Assembly (NCBI GenBank): GCA_051530055.1 | Contig: CM121343.1 | Coordinates: forward strand, 806,001-870,000 | Direction: 5' to 3' | Length of the DNA: 64,000 nt | Origin: Neoechinorhynchus agilis | Taxonomy: Eukaryota; Acanthocephala | Part shown: positions 50,624 through 64,000 of the stretch, piece by piece | How the letters are laid out: each line of letters starts with the position of its first letter | Numbering within the stretch: the stretch's first letter is position 1 | Made by a program: the position numbers and the translations under genes | Notes under the pieces: model-generated | The model's input: only the letters and a program-made list of their open reading frames with translations | What the model was told of the DNA's origin: nothing | The model's database searches: none

Positions 50624-52739
50624 ATGTGTGTTTTTATTTAGATCGCTTGTCGACACCCGACAGCAGGGATCGCGTTAAAGAGACGAACTAATATTTCGAT
50701 CGAATAAAAAAAACCATTTTATCGAATCAATTGTTAATAAATCTAATCGACTATCAGTCGAAATATTCATTCGTCTTTAACGAAATTTCTCCTGTCGAAT
50801 GCCTTGTGCAATTCTTGATATATCCTAATTTTAAAACGAAATTGGCTGAAGACACAAGGAATGTTCATCATAAAATGCACTGTAGTTTCTGTTTGCGGCA
50901 TTTGACGACTGAATCGAAGCAACTCATATTCGTGGTTGTCGAATGAGGACGAATCCCATTAAATTATATACAATGATAAAACGAACTTAAATTGGTTATC
51001 GTAGTTTTCTCGGTTGCTTAAGGAAAATCTCGAAAAACGTATAAATCATTGTATACGAAAATAGTTAATGTTGTAGCTTTTCCGTGTGGTAGATGGACTT
51101 ATAAAACGCAAAGTGCATCTTAAGATACGCTTTTAGATTGCAATGCCATGTAATTGCAGCGCAATCGCCAAAAGTGGAGCACGTGAATGCCAGTATCAAT
51201 ACCGAAGAAGTGGCGGTCAATCCAAGGCCGATTTCAATGATCATCACAATCACGCTTGCTTTCATAAGCATTCTAAATCTGTTATGTCTAATAAGCATAA
51301 TAATTTGGCGTCGATGAAATGCTGCGGCTGAGAAGCTTGAATAATGTTATCCTTTGCTTGGATTACCACAGTTTGTAAATAAACAGCGAAACGCATATTA
51401 TGAGTCTGCGAGTCGGAAAATATCAATATATGAGCAGATCGCTCCCACGGATATTATTGAACTGCTTGTAATACACTTTACACAATCCAATAATGCTAAG
51501 TTTCTTTAAGTATTTAAGCGTTAATGTACAGCATGACTTAAAGATTAAAAGAACTTATTAAAGCAACCTTGATAAGGTAATGTTTTCTAGCCAAAAGGTC
51601 ATTCACACCAAACGCGTACAAGATTAATGCCGAAATATCGAATTTATTAAATTCTTTTTATTTTATGGCCATAAACAATCATGAATAGTCCGATCTTGAA
51701 ACGAAGGTGGAATCAAATGAAATTAAAAACAAATAACACCTCTACATATTGTAAAGTGGCGAAAACGAGTACTTTTGGGATTCATAATGTTGCCACATTC
51801 ATTTTCCACTCAGCGAACCTTTGAGAGAACGGCAACCAACGTATTGCATTCAAAGGACCGTTAAATTAATTTAAAACTTTGATAAACGCGTACAAGATTA
51901 TGCCGAAATATCGAATTTATTAAATTCTTTTTATTTTATGGCCATAAACAATCATGAATAGTCCGATCTTGAAACAAAGGTGGAATCAAATGAAATTAAA
52001 AACAAATAACACCTCTACATATTGTAAAGTGGCGAAAACGAGTACTCTTGGGATTCATAAATTCTTTTAATTTTAAGGCCATGTAAAAACATTCTAGAGA
52101 TCGTTACTCCATAGGGAATAACTGGATAACTCGTTGCAGCGAAAGATGGAGAATACCCTTAGCTTAAGGGATCGAAATGGTGAAATTAAAATGGCATCGT
52201 TTGTGTAATATTTGATGATGGCGGCAGGAGTGCTCGCTAAAAAGGTCAAAGTATCTTTCCGGTGGCAAATTCTATTTCTGTCGAATTGGAATATCACCTC
52301 GCTATTTCCTCTATGTCCACGGGAAATGCAAATAATAGTAGACAACGAGATTGATTAAAGACTTGAATCTCAGCAATAAAGGATTTTCATACTAAGGTAT
52401 GCCCGTTTTGCATAAATAAATTACAAATTGTTATTTGCACTATAGAAGGTTTTATAAATGGAGGATCTGAATGACTAAAACACGGACAACCTTGACCTGC
52501 ACTGAGATCGTACATTTAACCGATTCATTGATGGTAATCGCTGAAATTAAATTTTTGTTTCATCGGTGCGAATATGGCAATCAATTCTGTTGGGCCCAAA
52601 TGGTGGCTTTAAGGAAAAATCATAATTCAACTTCAATTTAGCTTTGTCTCATGCCATCCATTCCTTCGACAATATCCGTACTAAAGAGCGATTTATTGAC
52701 CAGGGAAATATCGATTTGGATACTAATAAACTATTGGTG
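50624..52739. other. Intergenic; possible small membrane protein at 51298-51065 (-)
   Basis: On the minus strand 51298-51065 reads MLMKASVIVMIIEIGLGLTA and on into CSTFGDCAAITWHCNLKAYL: a hydrophobic start with four Cys after it, which could be a small secreted or membrane peptide. No family is recognised and the evidence is weak. The rest contains a direct duplication (51614-52063) and no clear gene. Confidence 0.3.
51565..52090. repeat. Direct duplication of about 175 bp containing a MITE-family core
   Basis: 51614-51789 and 51890-52063 are nearly identical (ATATCGAATTTATTAAATTC, CAATCATGAATAGTCCGATC, GTGGCGAAAACGAGTACT). Each starts with CGTACAAGATTA-TGCCGAAATA, the core of the element at 7608-7746. 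Confidence 0.8.
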
Positions 52740-52946
52740 TCACGGAATCGCCATAGGTATTTTTCTGTATTGTTGCCTTCTGCGGTGGAGTAAGAACCAA
52801 GCGTGAATAACACCGGGAAAATATCCGCAAATGCTCAATATGATATTAAGAAGTACCAATGTCGTGCATTGATTTTCGATGGAATAGACGGCCATTGGAG
52901 GTAAAACGATACTCCAGAATAATAGGAACTTCTCCGCAGGAAGCAT
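52740..52946 (-). CDS. Pmp3/UPF0057 small proteolipid membrane protein
   Basis: Single-exon frame of 68 residues with two membrane helices: FLLFWSIVLPPMAVYSIE and LVLLNIILSICGYFPGVIHA, followed by a basic tail (HRRRQQYRK). LPPMAV and the NIILSICGYFPGVIHA block match the Pmp3 signature (LPPLAVF ... NILLTLLGYIPGIIHA). In yeast the family modulates plasma-membrane potential and cation tolerance; nematodes carry several members. Normal family length is 50-70 residues. The start is the first ATG of the frame. Confidence 0.88.
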   Translation of the reverse strand: MLPAEKFLLFWSIVLPPMAVYSIENQCTTLVLLNIILSICGYFPGVIHAWFLLHRRRQQYRKIPMAIP

Positions 52947-54282
52947 GGTATTGTTTGCAAAGACGGGAATGTAAGGGATGGAGCTCTAAAAGTTATATTG
53001 GATATCTCAGCTAGTACCTAATTGCCTTGTTGACGAGGTGAAAACGTAGTTCCTACCTATTGATTTAGAAGCAAACACGTACCACCTACAATTTACGACC
53101 TTACTCAGTGATTTGATGAAAGAGAAGGAAAGAAATATTGCCATCAGAGTGGTGATCATGATCGAAGTTATGCCCATCTTTTCATGTTAGTAATTCAAGT
53201 TTCCTTAATAAAACACGGTTTTCGAGCTATCCGAGATCGATTCCGAAGAAGATCTCTGCACTACTGCATCCGAGTGATTAAAAACCTATTGGAAACACAA
53301 GGAGATCTTATTTACCTACCAATTCAAAAGCGTTTTCAAATCTCTCATTTCACGCAATCCGTAAAATCGCACTTTACCGTTTGAAATTGCGTTTAATTTC
53401 GATTTCCCAGGAAGCACACTAGCGAATATCGATGGAATCCTGTTGCGTATGATACACCCATAAGCAATTTACTAATATAGTATTTAAATCTGAATTTAAT
53501 TGGCTCTGTTTGATCTAAATTAATCATTGACAAAATAACGCGATAATAATTGTGAAATTCGAAAGCAATTTGCGTCGCCTGTATTGTCGTCTATTCTGGT
53601 GATGATCTTTTCTCGATGCTGCATTCCTCGCTTTTATTGATGAACCATGAAATATTGTGCTCATAAGAACTGCGTAAATATTCCATCTACTTTGAGTAAA
53701 TTTTAGATGCAGAAAATCTACAAGTAACGTGCCAATTCATGCTCGGCACTAATGCTTAACGATTTTACTAACGCCGCAATGGACATTTTTGATGACTTTT
53801 ACGGTCTCCAATTGTTTGAAATGTGAGAAATGTTTACTTATCTATACCGGTTTTTGTTAAAGGTGCAGTCGAGACACTGCTTTGGAAATCACAACCAAAA
53901 ATATTCTCTCCTGTGATTTTGGAAAACTAGTGAACTCAGAACTTCTTAGGCGATCGCTACTTATTATTTGTTCGCGATATTCACGTTAAACCTTGTTAAA
54001 AGTGATGTAAACGGATCAAAAATCATCAACAATCTTCATTAACATAAGTCGATCATTATCATTTAATATTCCCCCACGGCTTCGTGAAAACCTATCATTC
54101 TCTTGAGAGCGTAGTCACATCTGAAAATATTGCTGCTCGAATTTGTTTATTCGAGTTTGGCGATAATTTTCCCCCCGGATTGTTGTTGATCATTTGAAAT
54201 ATTTCGTAAACGTCTTCCCTTTCCTCTTCAGTCTACAAATTAAACTAAAAGTCAAAATTGGACTATAGGCATGGATCCGTGT
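52947..54282. other. Intergenic stretch, nothing recognised
   Basis: No supported gene or repeat. A 66-codon plus-strand frame at 53184-53384 has no recognisable content. Confidence 0.3.
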
Positions 54283-54703
54283 CTAACGTTTTGGTTTTGT
54301 TTTGTCAAGGAGTTTCGGAAGTACTAGCATGTGATTCGTTTTGTTACTCTCCATGGTTACATTCCCTGTGATGTATATTGCCTCCATTACCAATCTCCTC
54401 CGTAAATTAGCCTCAGGCTGTATTATTGAGATGCCCGTGTCCGAAGTCCACACGGTGTTTTTCCTTCTCCTGATGATTGGGGATCGCTGAGGAACCATCA
54501 AACCTCCTGCACGCCTGCTTGTGTTGTGCTAGTCTTTTGGACAATCCTTGCATCGTTTGTCTCACATAGATACGATCACATTCGATGCATGGGATTTTAT
54601 ATACTCCATTGTGGCATTCTCTACTGTTCTTCTTCTTGAGCAATCCGTGGTAGTTGGACCTTTGTTGTACGAGATTCTTAGGTTCGGATATTTCCTCATC
54701 CAC
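54283..54703 (-). pseudogene. Degenerate GIY-YIG endonuclease fragment of a Penelope-like element
   Basis: Two overlapping minus-strand frames (54703-54413, then 54501-54283) together read like the C-terminal endonuclease of Penelope-like retroelements: NGVYKIPCIECDRIYV, then RQTMQGLSKRLAQHKQACR, and after a frame change NLRRRLVMEAIYITG. The family core is GIY...C..C...YIG.T...L..R...H. Here the G of YIG is replaced by Arg and the frame is broken, so it is a dead fragment. No reverse transcriptase domain is found beside it. Confidence 0.7.
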
Positions 54704-54969
54704 GCCTAAAGTCCGATTCTGACTTTTAGCTTAGAAGAGGTAAGGAAAAAGCTTACGAAATATTTTAAATGATCAACACCATCAACAATCCGAGGGTTGT
54801 AACATCGCCAAACTAAAATTAAATTCACTTCGACGACAATTCTCTATGCTATTTGTGTTCGGTTAAAGATCCCATGTACAAGGTTGAATTCGGATTAACC
54901 ACGAAAAATGCGTTGTTTTCGGATCTATATCGGACTAATTCTGTTTGCACCCGAAAAACCGACCAATTT

Positions 54970-57471
<2,502 letters not shown>

Positions 57472-57537
57472 TGTAACGTAGTTTGAAGAACCGGAGTAAG
57501 TACGCTTTTTCCGTTGCTTTAACAACAGCGATGCCAT

Positions 57538-60500
57538 CTTAAAGCTAAGCCAGAAATAGCCTCAATACGCCATAGGAGTTAGCCCGATTTTTAGCAGCAA
57601 CGCGAGTGAGTATCAACTCGTACTGCGTCGCAATGAATGGTGATGAGCTTGTCAGCTCATAAACTCATGTAACGAACGACAACATCTACTACGCAGTGGA
57701 ACGCATAAATCATACGCTCACATAAGTACCATCTTACGAGCTAATGTTCACCGAATAATTATGAACGACCATTAGATAAGGAAGAGCAGGTTGCTTATTT
57801 GGACTCACATACTTCGTACATTAATCACATTCCTAAGGAAAACATCGGATGGGTTCAAGGCGCAAAATACCCTTCACTTATGTTTGAAGATTGAATTGTT
57901 CATGTTTTTATGGCCGAAAAATCGAAGAGGAACTTATTACATCCGGGTGCCGCCGAAAACAATCGGATTTATTAAATTCCTTCAATTTTTCCGTCATGTA
58001 AAAACACGGCTTATTTCATAGAGCGGAACTCGAATTCGAGACAAACGTTTTAGTTGCTCCGAGTTTACTGGCGCCGGTAGTGAGTTTTTAAAAAAACGCC
58101 TACAAGTCTCGAGTCAAGTTTTTTATTTGATCATCTCGTTATATTTTATCGAGATTATATTTCAATTCATTTAGATTAAAATGGCTTTGTTTCGGTATCT
58201 TCCAAGAGTATAATAATATAACCGCAATTCGATAACAACTTATTAGCCGCCAAATGTTAAATGGCGACCTTTTTTTGAATAAAAACATTAATTTTTTAAA
58301 AAGACTAAATTTATGGCCACTATAAAAAGATGTATGCCCAGACGAACGCAGCAAGCAGTCGATCAACAAAGGATATCTATGAAGTTATTACAAGAGCAAA
58401 GATTAAAATCAGCACTTTGTGGATACTCCACTAACACTGAATGGTCGCTTTAAGTTTGAAGTACAATGAAAATCTAAGCAGCTTTAAAAACATAGATGAC
58501 ACGAGTTTGTTGACTCAATAAACAGCAAACTCACCAGATATGATTTCTGCCACCCGGGAGTTTAATTTTAAAGAACAGATTCCTCGATTATGGGCGTCAT
58601 ATGCATTAATTACTCGGAATCCGCTTCGCAATCTATAAAGCACCTTTATTGAAAATAAAGAACTCAACCATTAAAGTCATAAGGAATGTCGTGATCACCC
58701 GATTTGCTGAAAAGCTCACAATTATATTGTGAACAACGTTAGTATATTAAATGGAAAAAGTTAAGCTCGTATTCTAAAATGACACCAAAGGTAAGCCTCT
58801 ACGCCTCCGCTGAGACGGTTGGTGAATTGAATTCCTTCATCTCGAAGGTAACTACCAGTGCTTTCCATCAAAGAACAAGACTTTAAGCTCGTTCTTTTAC
58901 CCAAAAAGGTCTTCTATTGTTCAATGCGGAGCCGCATCTTTGTAAAAGTTTTAAGTTGCAATTTGAATAGTTAAGTTTAAGAATAACAAAAGGGTTCTAA
59001 AGGTGTACGCTTAGAAGCAAGCATCGCCGTAACAATATATCTCTCTTAAGAAATGTTTTGAAAACGGTCGGAACCGGCAATGATTCGGAGCTTTAGCACG
59101 AAATATCACAGAACCGTCATATCATCCGCTACTCAAGTTATAAATCCACCTCTTTTTAGTATTCATACCTCGCATACAACTCCATAAATTCTATAAAATC
59201 ATTTTTACGGCGCTCGAACGCGGGCAACAAATTAGTGATCAAAAATTCTAGCGCAGAGGCGTTCAAAAACGAACAAATTCCCAGGCATCTAATCGTAGCC
59301 TTATTGTGCCAAATTTCGAGGTATCGCCGCTGGTGCATAATTGAACATTACATTACTTTTTAATACTTACCGGTAAATTTAACTCCGAGTAAAATTCACG
59401 ATAAAAATTCTCGTAAAATAGTTGCCTTATTATCTTAAAAATGTCAATATTTCCGTCGATATATAATTTGATTTTTGTATTAGCCCCGGTCTAAATCTGC
59501 ATTCAACCCCGAAGTCTTGCGAGGTGTTTACAGCAGAAGGTGCGGCGCATTAAAAAACGTTTGTAACCAAGAACACCGTATGAACGGCTCAATGACTACA
59601 TTCATAGATTACGGCTTAAAGGATACCTATCGGATCGGATTTTGGCAAAAATAAGATTGTCCTAAAGTTAATTTGTTTTGCCCTAATGCCGGGACAGAAG
59701 ACGGTTTAGTTGAACTCAGCCTTATCCGAAAAGTAAATGATTTTAATGAACAAATTCGCCTCCATGAATTTACGTAGCTTTAAGACTAAAAAAATCTGGA
59801 GTATCGAAGAATTCAAGTCTTGCATTTCCGGTCAATGATAAAAAACTAACCGTTTAGAGAGTTAAATGAGCAATAACTTCGAGCTCAGCCTTATCCGAAA
59901 AGTAAATGATTTTAATATGCAAATTCGCCTCTATGAATTTACGTAGCTTTAAGACTCACGAATCTGTAGTATCGAAGAATTCAAGTGTTGCATTTCCGGT
60001 CAATGATAGAAAAACTAACCGTTTAGAGAGTTAAATGAGCACCAACTTCGAAGTCGAGACTATGAATTTACGTAGCTTTAAGACTAAAAAAATCTGGAGT
60101 ATCGAAGAATTCAAGTCTTGCATTTCCGGTCAATGATAAAAAACTAACCGTTTAGAGAGTTAAATGAGCAATAACTTCGAGCTCAGCTTTAGCCGAAAAG
60201 TAAATAATTTTAATAAACAAATTCGCCTCTATGAATTTACGTAGCCTTAAGACCAACGAATCTGGAGTATCGAAGAATTCAAGGTTGCATTTCCGGTCAA
60301 TGATAGAAAAACTAACCGTTTAGAGAGTTAAATGAGCACCAACTTCGAAGTCGAGACTATGAATTTACGTAGCTTTAAGACTAAAAAATCTGGAGTATCG
60401 AAGAATTCAAGTCCAAACTCTTAACCTCCGAAGGGCTGCTAAAACAATCAATTGGGGAAGACACATTATCTCTAATTTTGTTATTCGAATTGGACCAAAA

Positions 60501-61775
60501 AACAGAAGTATAACTTTTAACCTTTATTCATTGCAATTAAATACAAACTGAAAGCGCAGAATTGGTTTTAAGGGCAGATTACGATTTCTCTAATATTCAG
60601 ACTTCAACATCCGGTGAATTTCAGCCCATTATAGCAATTAATCTTAGCTTGGTTACTGTATAATTTCATGATTCAAGATAAAGGCGCATGGAGAAACCAT
60701 TTTCAAAAGGTTCTGAACGATCACAGGTCCATCCTTAATAAAATATTCCCATGACTGTTTTCAACCATACAAACGTGCCAGATAACTGGACGATATTATC
60801 TAAGCGAACCGTACAAATCCGCGGATGAGCGAGTATTCGATCGAGACAATGGTATAGAGCAAATCTTAATCGATAGAGAAAGCGCGGAGGATGAATAAGA
60901 TGTAAAAATGAATTGTTAACTATTGGTGATATTATTTTATACTAAAACCATAAAAGGAAAAGATGCTATCCATAGATTGTTTGGTCAAGTTGAAGTGAAA
61001 AAAGCAATTAAATTTAAAAAAGATATTCCGTCTTCTATTCCGAAATCCCACGTAGAAGACGAAATATTATAAAAATCGATGATTAAAAGTGCTGTTATTT
61101 TAAAGTTTTCATCGGATAAAGAGTTTAAAACGTTTTGCGAACATCGTCGGGTTCATCATCATAAGTTTGTTAGCTGATGATTAATCCGACGAGGTTCAAA
61201 GCTAAAAAATTAATTCTCTTCACTCCGCCTGAACAAATAACGAATAAAAGGGCAGATAATCGATTCATATGATGAAATTAACTGGGTTTCTCACAAGTGG
61301 AGTTAAAAACACTTGAGGAGAACCCATAAATTTTAAAGACAAAAAAGAAAATTGACAAAATCGAATGACGATTTAAGAATCGGCGATTGTGGTCCGCGTC
61401 AAACTATCGACCAAAATCCAAATGTCAGTTGTTGAATGTTTAAACAACTCATTTCGGTTTGTACGTTCTAGTCCTTATTCAATTTGGATAAACCTAACGA
61501 CTATCAATTATAAAAAAAAGGAAAACCTCAAAGAGTTCAACCAATTAAGATGACAAATCGAAAGGTTAAACCAATTTAAGATCGGATCAATTGCACATTG
61601 TTAGACCGGTCGAACAAGCTCAAAAATCGAATGGACGACCACAAAGTTCAACTGAGATTAAAACGATAAAGCGAAAACTATCCTGATTAGTCCGTTTGAA
61701 CAAACTTTCTTCCGTAGTAAACAAGCCGCACACAGGATCAAGTCCCAGAGACGATTTAACTCATTGAGAACGACG
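57538..61775. other. Gene-poor stretch with diverged repeats
   Basis: No gene is supported over 4.2 kb. 57880-58010 is an inverted-repeat element related to 7608-7746 (CATGTTTTTATGGCCGAAAA against TTTTTCCGTCATGTAAAAAC). 61100-61200 resembles the TCTTCACC-GGTAAAGAG family. A tandem block lies at 59705-60415. A head-to-head region upstream of AMPK (57540-57700) is the likely kinase promoter. Confidence 0.4.
59705..60415. repeat. Diverged compound tandem repeat, about 170-bp and shorter units
   Basis: CTCAGCCTTATCCGAAAAGT (or close variants) recurs near 59715, 59884 and 60181. ATGAATTTACGTAGCTTTAA recurs at about 59764, 59934, 60061, 60231 and 60358. Each unit also has AATCTGGAGTATCGAAGAAT and AACTAACCGTTTAGAGAG. 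Longer and shorter units alternate. Non-coding. Confidence 0.8.
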
Positions 61776-62210
61776 ATGCCACGAGGTATGCGGTCACGCC
61801 GGCCGCCTCCAAGTGGATGGGAGTTGATTGAACCTACATTGGACGAGTTAGATTCACGGATGAAGGATGCCGAGCAGGCTTCACATGATGGAAAACGAAC
61901 GGTCGAATCACTGTGGCCTATATTTCGTATCCATAACCAACGATCTCGTTACATCTACGATTTGTTCTATAAACGCAATGCAATCAGTCGTGAGCTCTAT
62001 GAGTATTGCCTCCATGAAGGATACGCGGATAGAAACTTGATCTCAAAATGGAAAAAGTCAGGCTATGAGAATCTCTGTTGTCTTCGGTGCATTCAAACTA
62101 GAGATACGAATTTTTCAACAAGCTGCATTTGTCGAGTCCCGCGATCAAAACTAGAAGAAGGAAAAGTCGTAGAATGCGTTCACTGTGGATGTAGAGGATG
62201 TTCAGGTTGA
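61776..62210 (+). CDS. BUD31: BUD31 (G10) spliceosome protein
   Basis: Intronless frame of 144 residues from the ATG at 61776, the same length as human BUD31. Diagnostic blocks: [99 protein letters not shown] and the C-terminal [11 protein letters not shown] zinc-binding knuckle. All the conserved Cys of the zinc cluster are present. A nuclear component of activated spliceosomes, needed for pre-mRNA splicing. The frame is open 4 codons further upstream, but without an ATG. Confidence 0.97.
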   Translation: MPRGMRSRRPPPSGWELIEPTLDELDSRMKDAEQASHDGKRTVESLWPIFRIHNQRSRYIYDLFYKRNAISRELYEYCLHEGYADRNLISKWKKSGYENLCCLRCIQTRDTNFSTSCICRVPRSKLEEGKVVECVHCGCRGCSG

Positions 62211-62469
62211 TATTTTGTCACTTTCGCTGGAGTTGTGGAATTTCGGTTGAAAAAGTTCTCGCAATCATTTCATTAGTTGCTGGCACAAGTTTTATCCCCG
62301 CTTTTAGTTATCGTTCATTTCGTTATCAAGACATATGAGGTATCATTTGGCAATACTTTTCTATACAAATGGAAAAATCAATCATTCCTGAGTTCAGAGA
62401 TGTAGTGATCATAACACCGGATTGCGAAATATCTCATGGTCTCGTCTCATCAGTCTCTCCCGCAAACGT

Positions 62470-63395
62470 TAGCCACAATTCAACTTTTGCGACAATGATT
62501 GATGAGATTTCCCCTTTCGAAATATCTCATTGATATATTTCGAAAGGGAGGAAGCCACATAAGTCACTGCCGAAAATTTTGGGGAGAATTCAACGTTTGC
62601 GACAATGATTGATGAGGTTTCCTCTTCCGAAATATCTCATTGATATATTCCGAAAAGGCGGAGCCTCGCCAGTTATTGCCTAAAATGCTAGATGGAATAC
62701 AACGTTTGCAACAATCATTTATGTGACTGCCCCCTTCCGAAATATCAGAAACTGAGGAAGGTTCATCGGTCACTACCGCAATTGCGACAATGATTGATGA
62801 GATTTCCCCTTTCGAAATATCTCATTGATATATTTCGAAAGGGAGGAAGCCACAAGTCACTGCCGAAAATTTTGGGGGAATTCAACGTTTGCGACAATGA
62901 TTGATGAGATTTCCCCTTTCGAAATATCTCATTGATATATTTCGAAAGGGAGGAAGCCACATAAGTCACTGCCGAAAATGTTAGGCAGAATTCAACGTTT
63001 GCGACAATGATTGATGAGGTTTCCTCTTTCGAAATACCTCATTGATATACTTAGAACGGGAGGAAACCACATCAGTCATTGCCCAAATGTTGGGCGGAAT
63101 TCAACGTTTGCGAAAATTTTGCCCAATAATTGCGGCATTGATTGATATGGCTTCCCTTCTTATATATAAATGAGATATTTCGAAAGGAGAAGCCTCATCT
63201 GTGGCTGCCCAAAATGTTGGGCAGGGTTCAGCGTTTGCAACATTCATTGATGAGATTTTCCCTTTCGTAATATCTCATTTGAATATTTCAAAAGGCGAAT
63301 CCTCGTCATTGATTGCAGAAAATGTTGGGCGTAATTCAACATTTTCTACAATCATTGATGAAGCTTCCCCTTTTGAAATATCTCATTTATACATA
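62470..63395. repeat. Palindrome-containing tandem repeat, about 110-bp units, 8 copies
   Basis: ACAATGATTGATGAGATTTC (or close variants) recurs near 62492, 62603, 62787, 62894 and 63005, with diverged copies near 62713, 63240 and 63350. Most units contain a near-perfect palindrome, CCTTTCGAAATATCTCATTG followed by its mirror ATATATTTCGAAAGG, then GGAAGCCACATAAGTCACTG. Open frames through the block are by-products of the repetition. Confidence 0.85.
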
Positions 63396-63449
63396 TCATT
63401 CGCAATCTGTGATTATGATCACGACATCTCCAAATCCGTTACCCCGAAG

Positions 63450-63950
63450 TATTTTCTCTCAATGACTTCTTGGTTCGTTCAAATGACTCCACAATGTATT
63501 TGGGCTTTGTTGGGGTTGAATTAATGCACCAACCGCGATCACTTTTATCATTTTGCGCACGAATGGAATACTCGATGTATGTGGCCTTCGAAAACCCAAA
63601 ATTCATTGAGATTATTCATTTTATGGGCCGAATAGATAGCACCGCCACTGAAAAAATAAAAGTAGTCCTCTTTAGAATCAAGTAAAAGCAGTCTACTGAC
63701 TGTACACTATATTTCAGAGAACTTATTTAAAAAACTCTTGGATTTAATAAAAATTGACGATGCCTTTCAGTTGGTAAAAAGATATCTCGTATTCACATAT
63801 AACGAGTGGTCTTCTTCATCAGTCTTATTGCCAAAGGAACTGGCTTTTATAGACCGTAATTTTCGAAATCACAAGCAGTGCACTTCAGCTATTTCCTTTT
63901 TGTTTCGAAGACGAGCTAAGCTACTAAAACCAGCTCAAATCGGACTTTAA
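63450..63950 (+). CDS. Unrecognised protein, 3' end of a gene (two exons seen)
   Basis: An open region to 63661 reads LVRSNDSTMYLGFVGVELMH, SLLSFCARMEYSMYVAFENP and IIHFMGRIDSTATEKIK. A GTAGTC donor at 63662 and a CAGAG acceptor give a 58-nt intron in phase 0. Exon 63720-63950 reads NLFKKLLDLIKIDDAFQLVK and ends FLFRRRAKLLKPAQIGL. The 5' end is unresolved and abuts or lies within the palindromic repeat. Mostly helical, no signal peptide, no family recognised. Confidence 0.45.
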
Positions 63951-64000
63951 TATAAAAGCAAAAACTTATTTAAATACAGTCAGGTGAAAGGAAGTATTCT

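Noticed and set aside
62564-63524. Frames through the palindromic satellite
   Set aside because: They follow the repeat period and change with each unit; only the part after about 63450 looks independently coding.

Overview
The window is animal nuclear DNA. It is AT-rich, and the genes are cut by many very short introns: the ones I could place exactly are mostly 40 to 50 nt and GT-AG. It holds one tight same-strand gene pair of the kind seen in nematode operons, and a Pmp3/UPF0057 proteolipid gene, a family kept in nematodes but missing from most other animals. I infer a nematode. Several genes absent or very diverged in Caenorhabditis (MPND, BTBD10/KCTD20, MOSPD2, MTCL/SOGA) make an early-branching lineage plausible, but the sequence does not prove it.

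Layout. 0-8.5 kb is gene-dense: PARL (+), MPND (+), an unrecognised Ser/Arg-rich protein (+), then BTBD10/KCTD20 convergent on the minus strand. 8.5-13.1 kb holds an inverted plus tandem repeat block of about 373 bp units, a small tail-anchored protein gene and a 74-bp satellite. 14.3-17.9 kb is a nine-exon MTCL/SOGA-type coiled-coil gene (-). 18.2-20.3 kb is a satellite of about 125 bp. 23.2-25.1 kb has a divergent pair of unrecognised genes. 25.8-30.7 kb is a 157-bp satellite of about 31 copies. 32.1-35.9 kb has a paired-like homeobox gene (-) and a TINAG-like pseudoprotease (-). 38.1-42.0 kb is a 112-bp satellite of about 35 copies. 46.7-50.6 kb is MOSPD2 (+). 52.7-57.5 kb has the Pmp3 proteolipid (-), a Penelope-type GIY-YIG remnant (-) and the AMPK alpha subunit (-). 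61.8-64 kb has BUD31 (+), a palindromic satellite and a partial unknown gene.

For PARL, BTBD10, MTCL, the homeobox gene and MOSPD2 I assembled exon models by hand. Their summed coding lengths are exact multiples of three. Two conserved coding junctions, in BTBD10 and near the AMPK N-terminus, cannot be joined by any GT-AG intron of normal size. They behave like non-canonical introns of 52 and 61 nt and are the most interesting signal here.

The genes do not form one pathway. They are housekeeping and signalling genes (mitochondrial rhomboid protease, energy-sensing kinase, spliceosome protein, ER contact-site protein) set among about 15 kb of satellites and many small inverted-repeat elements.
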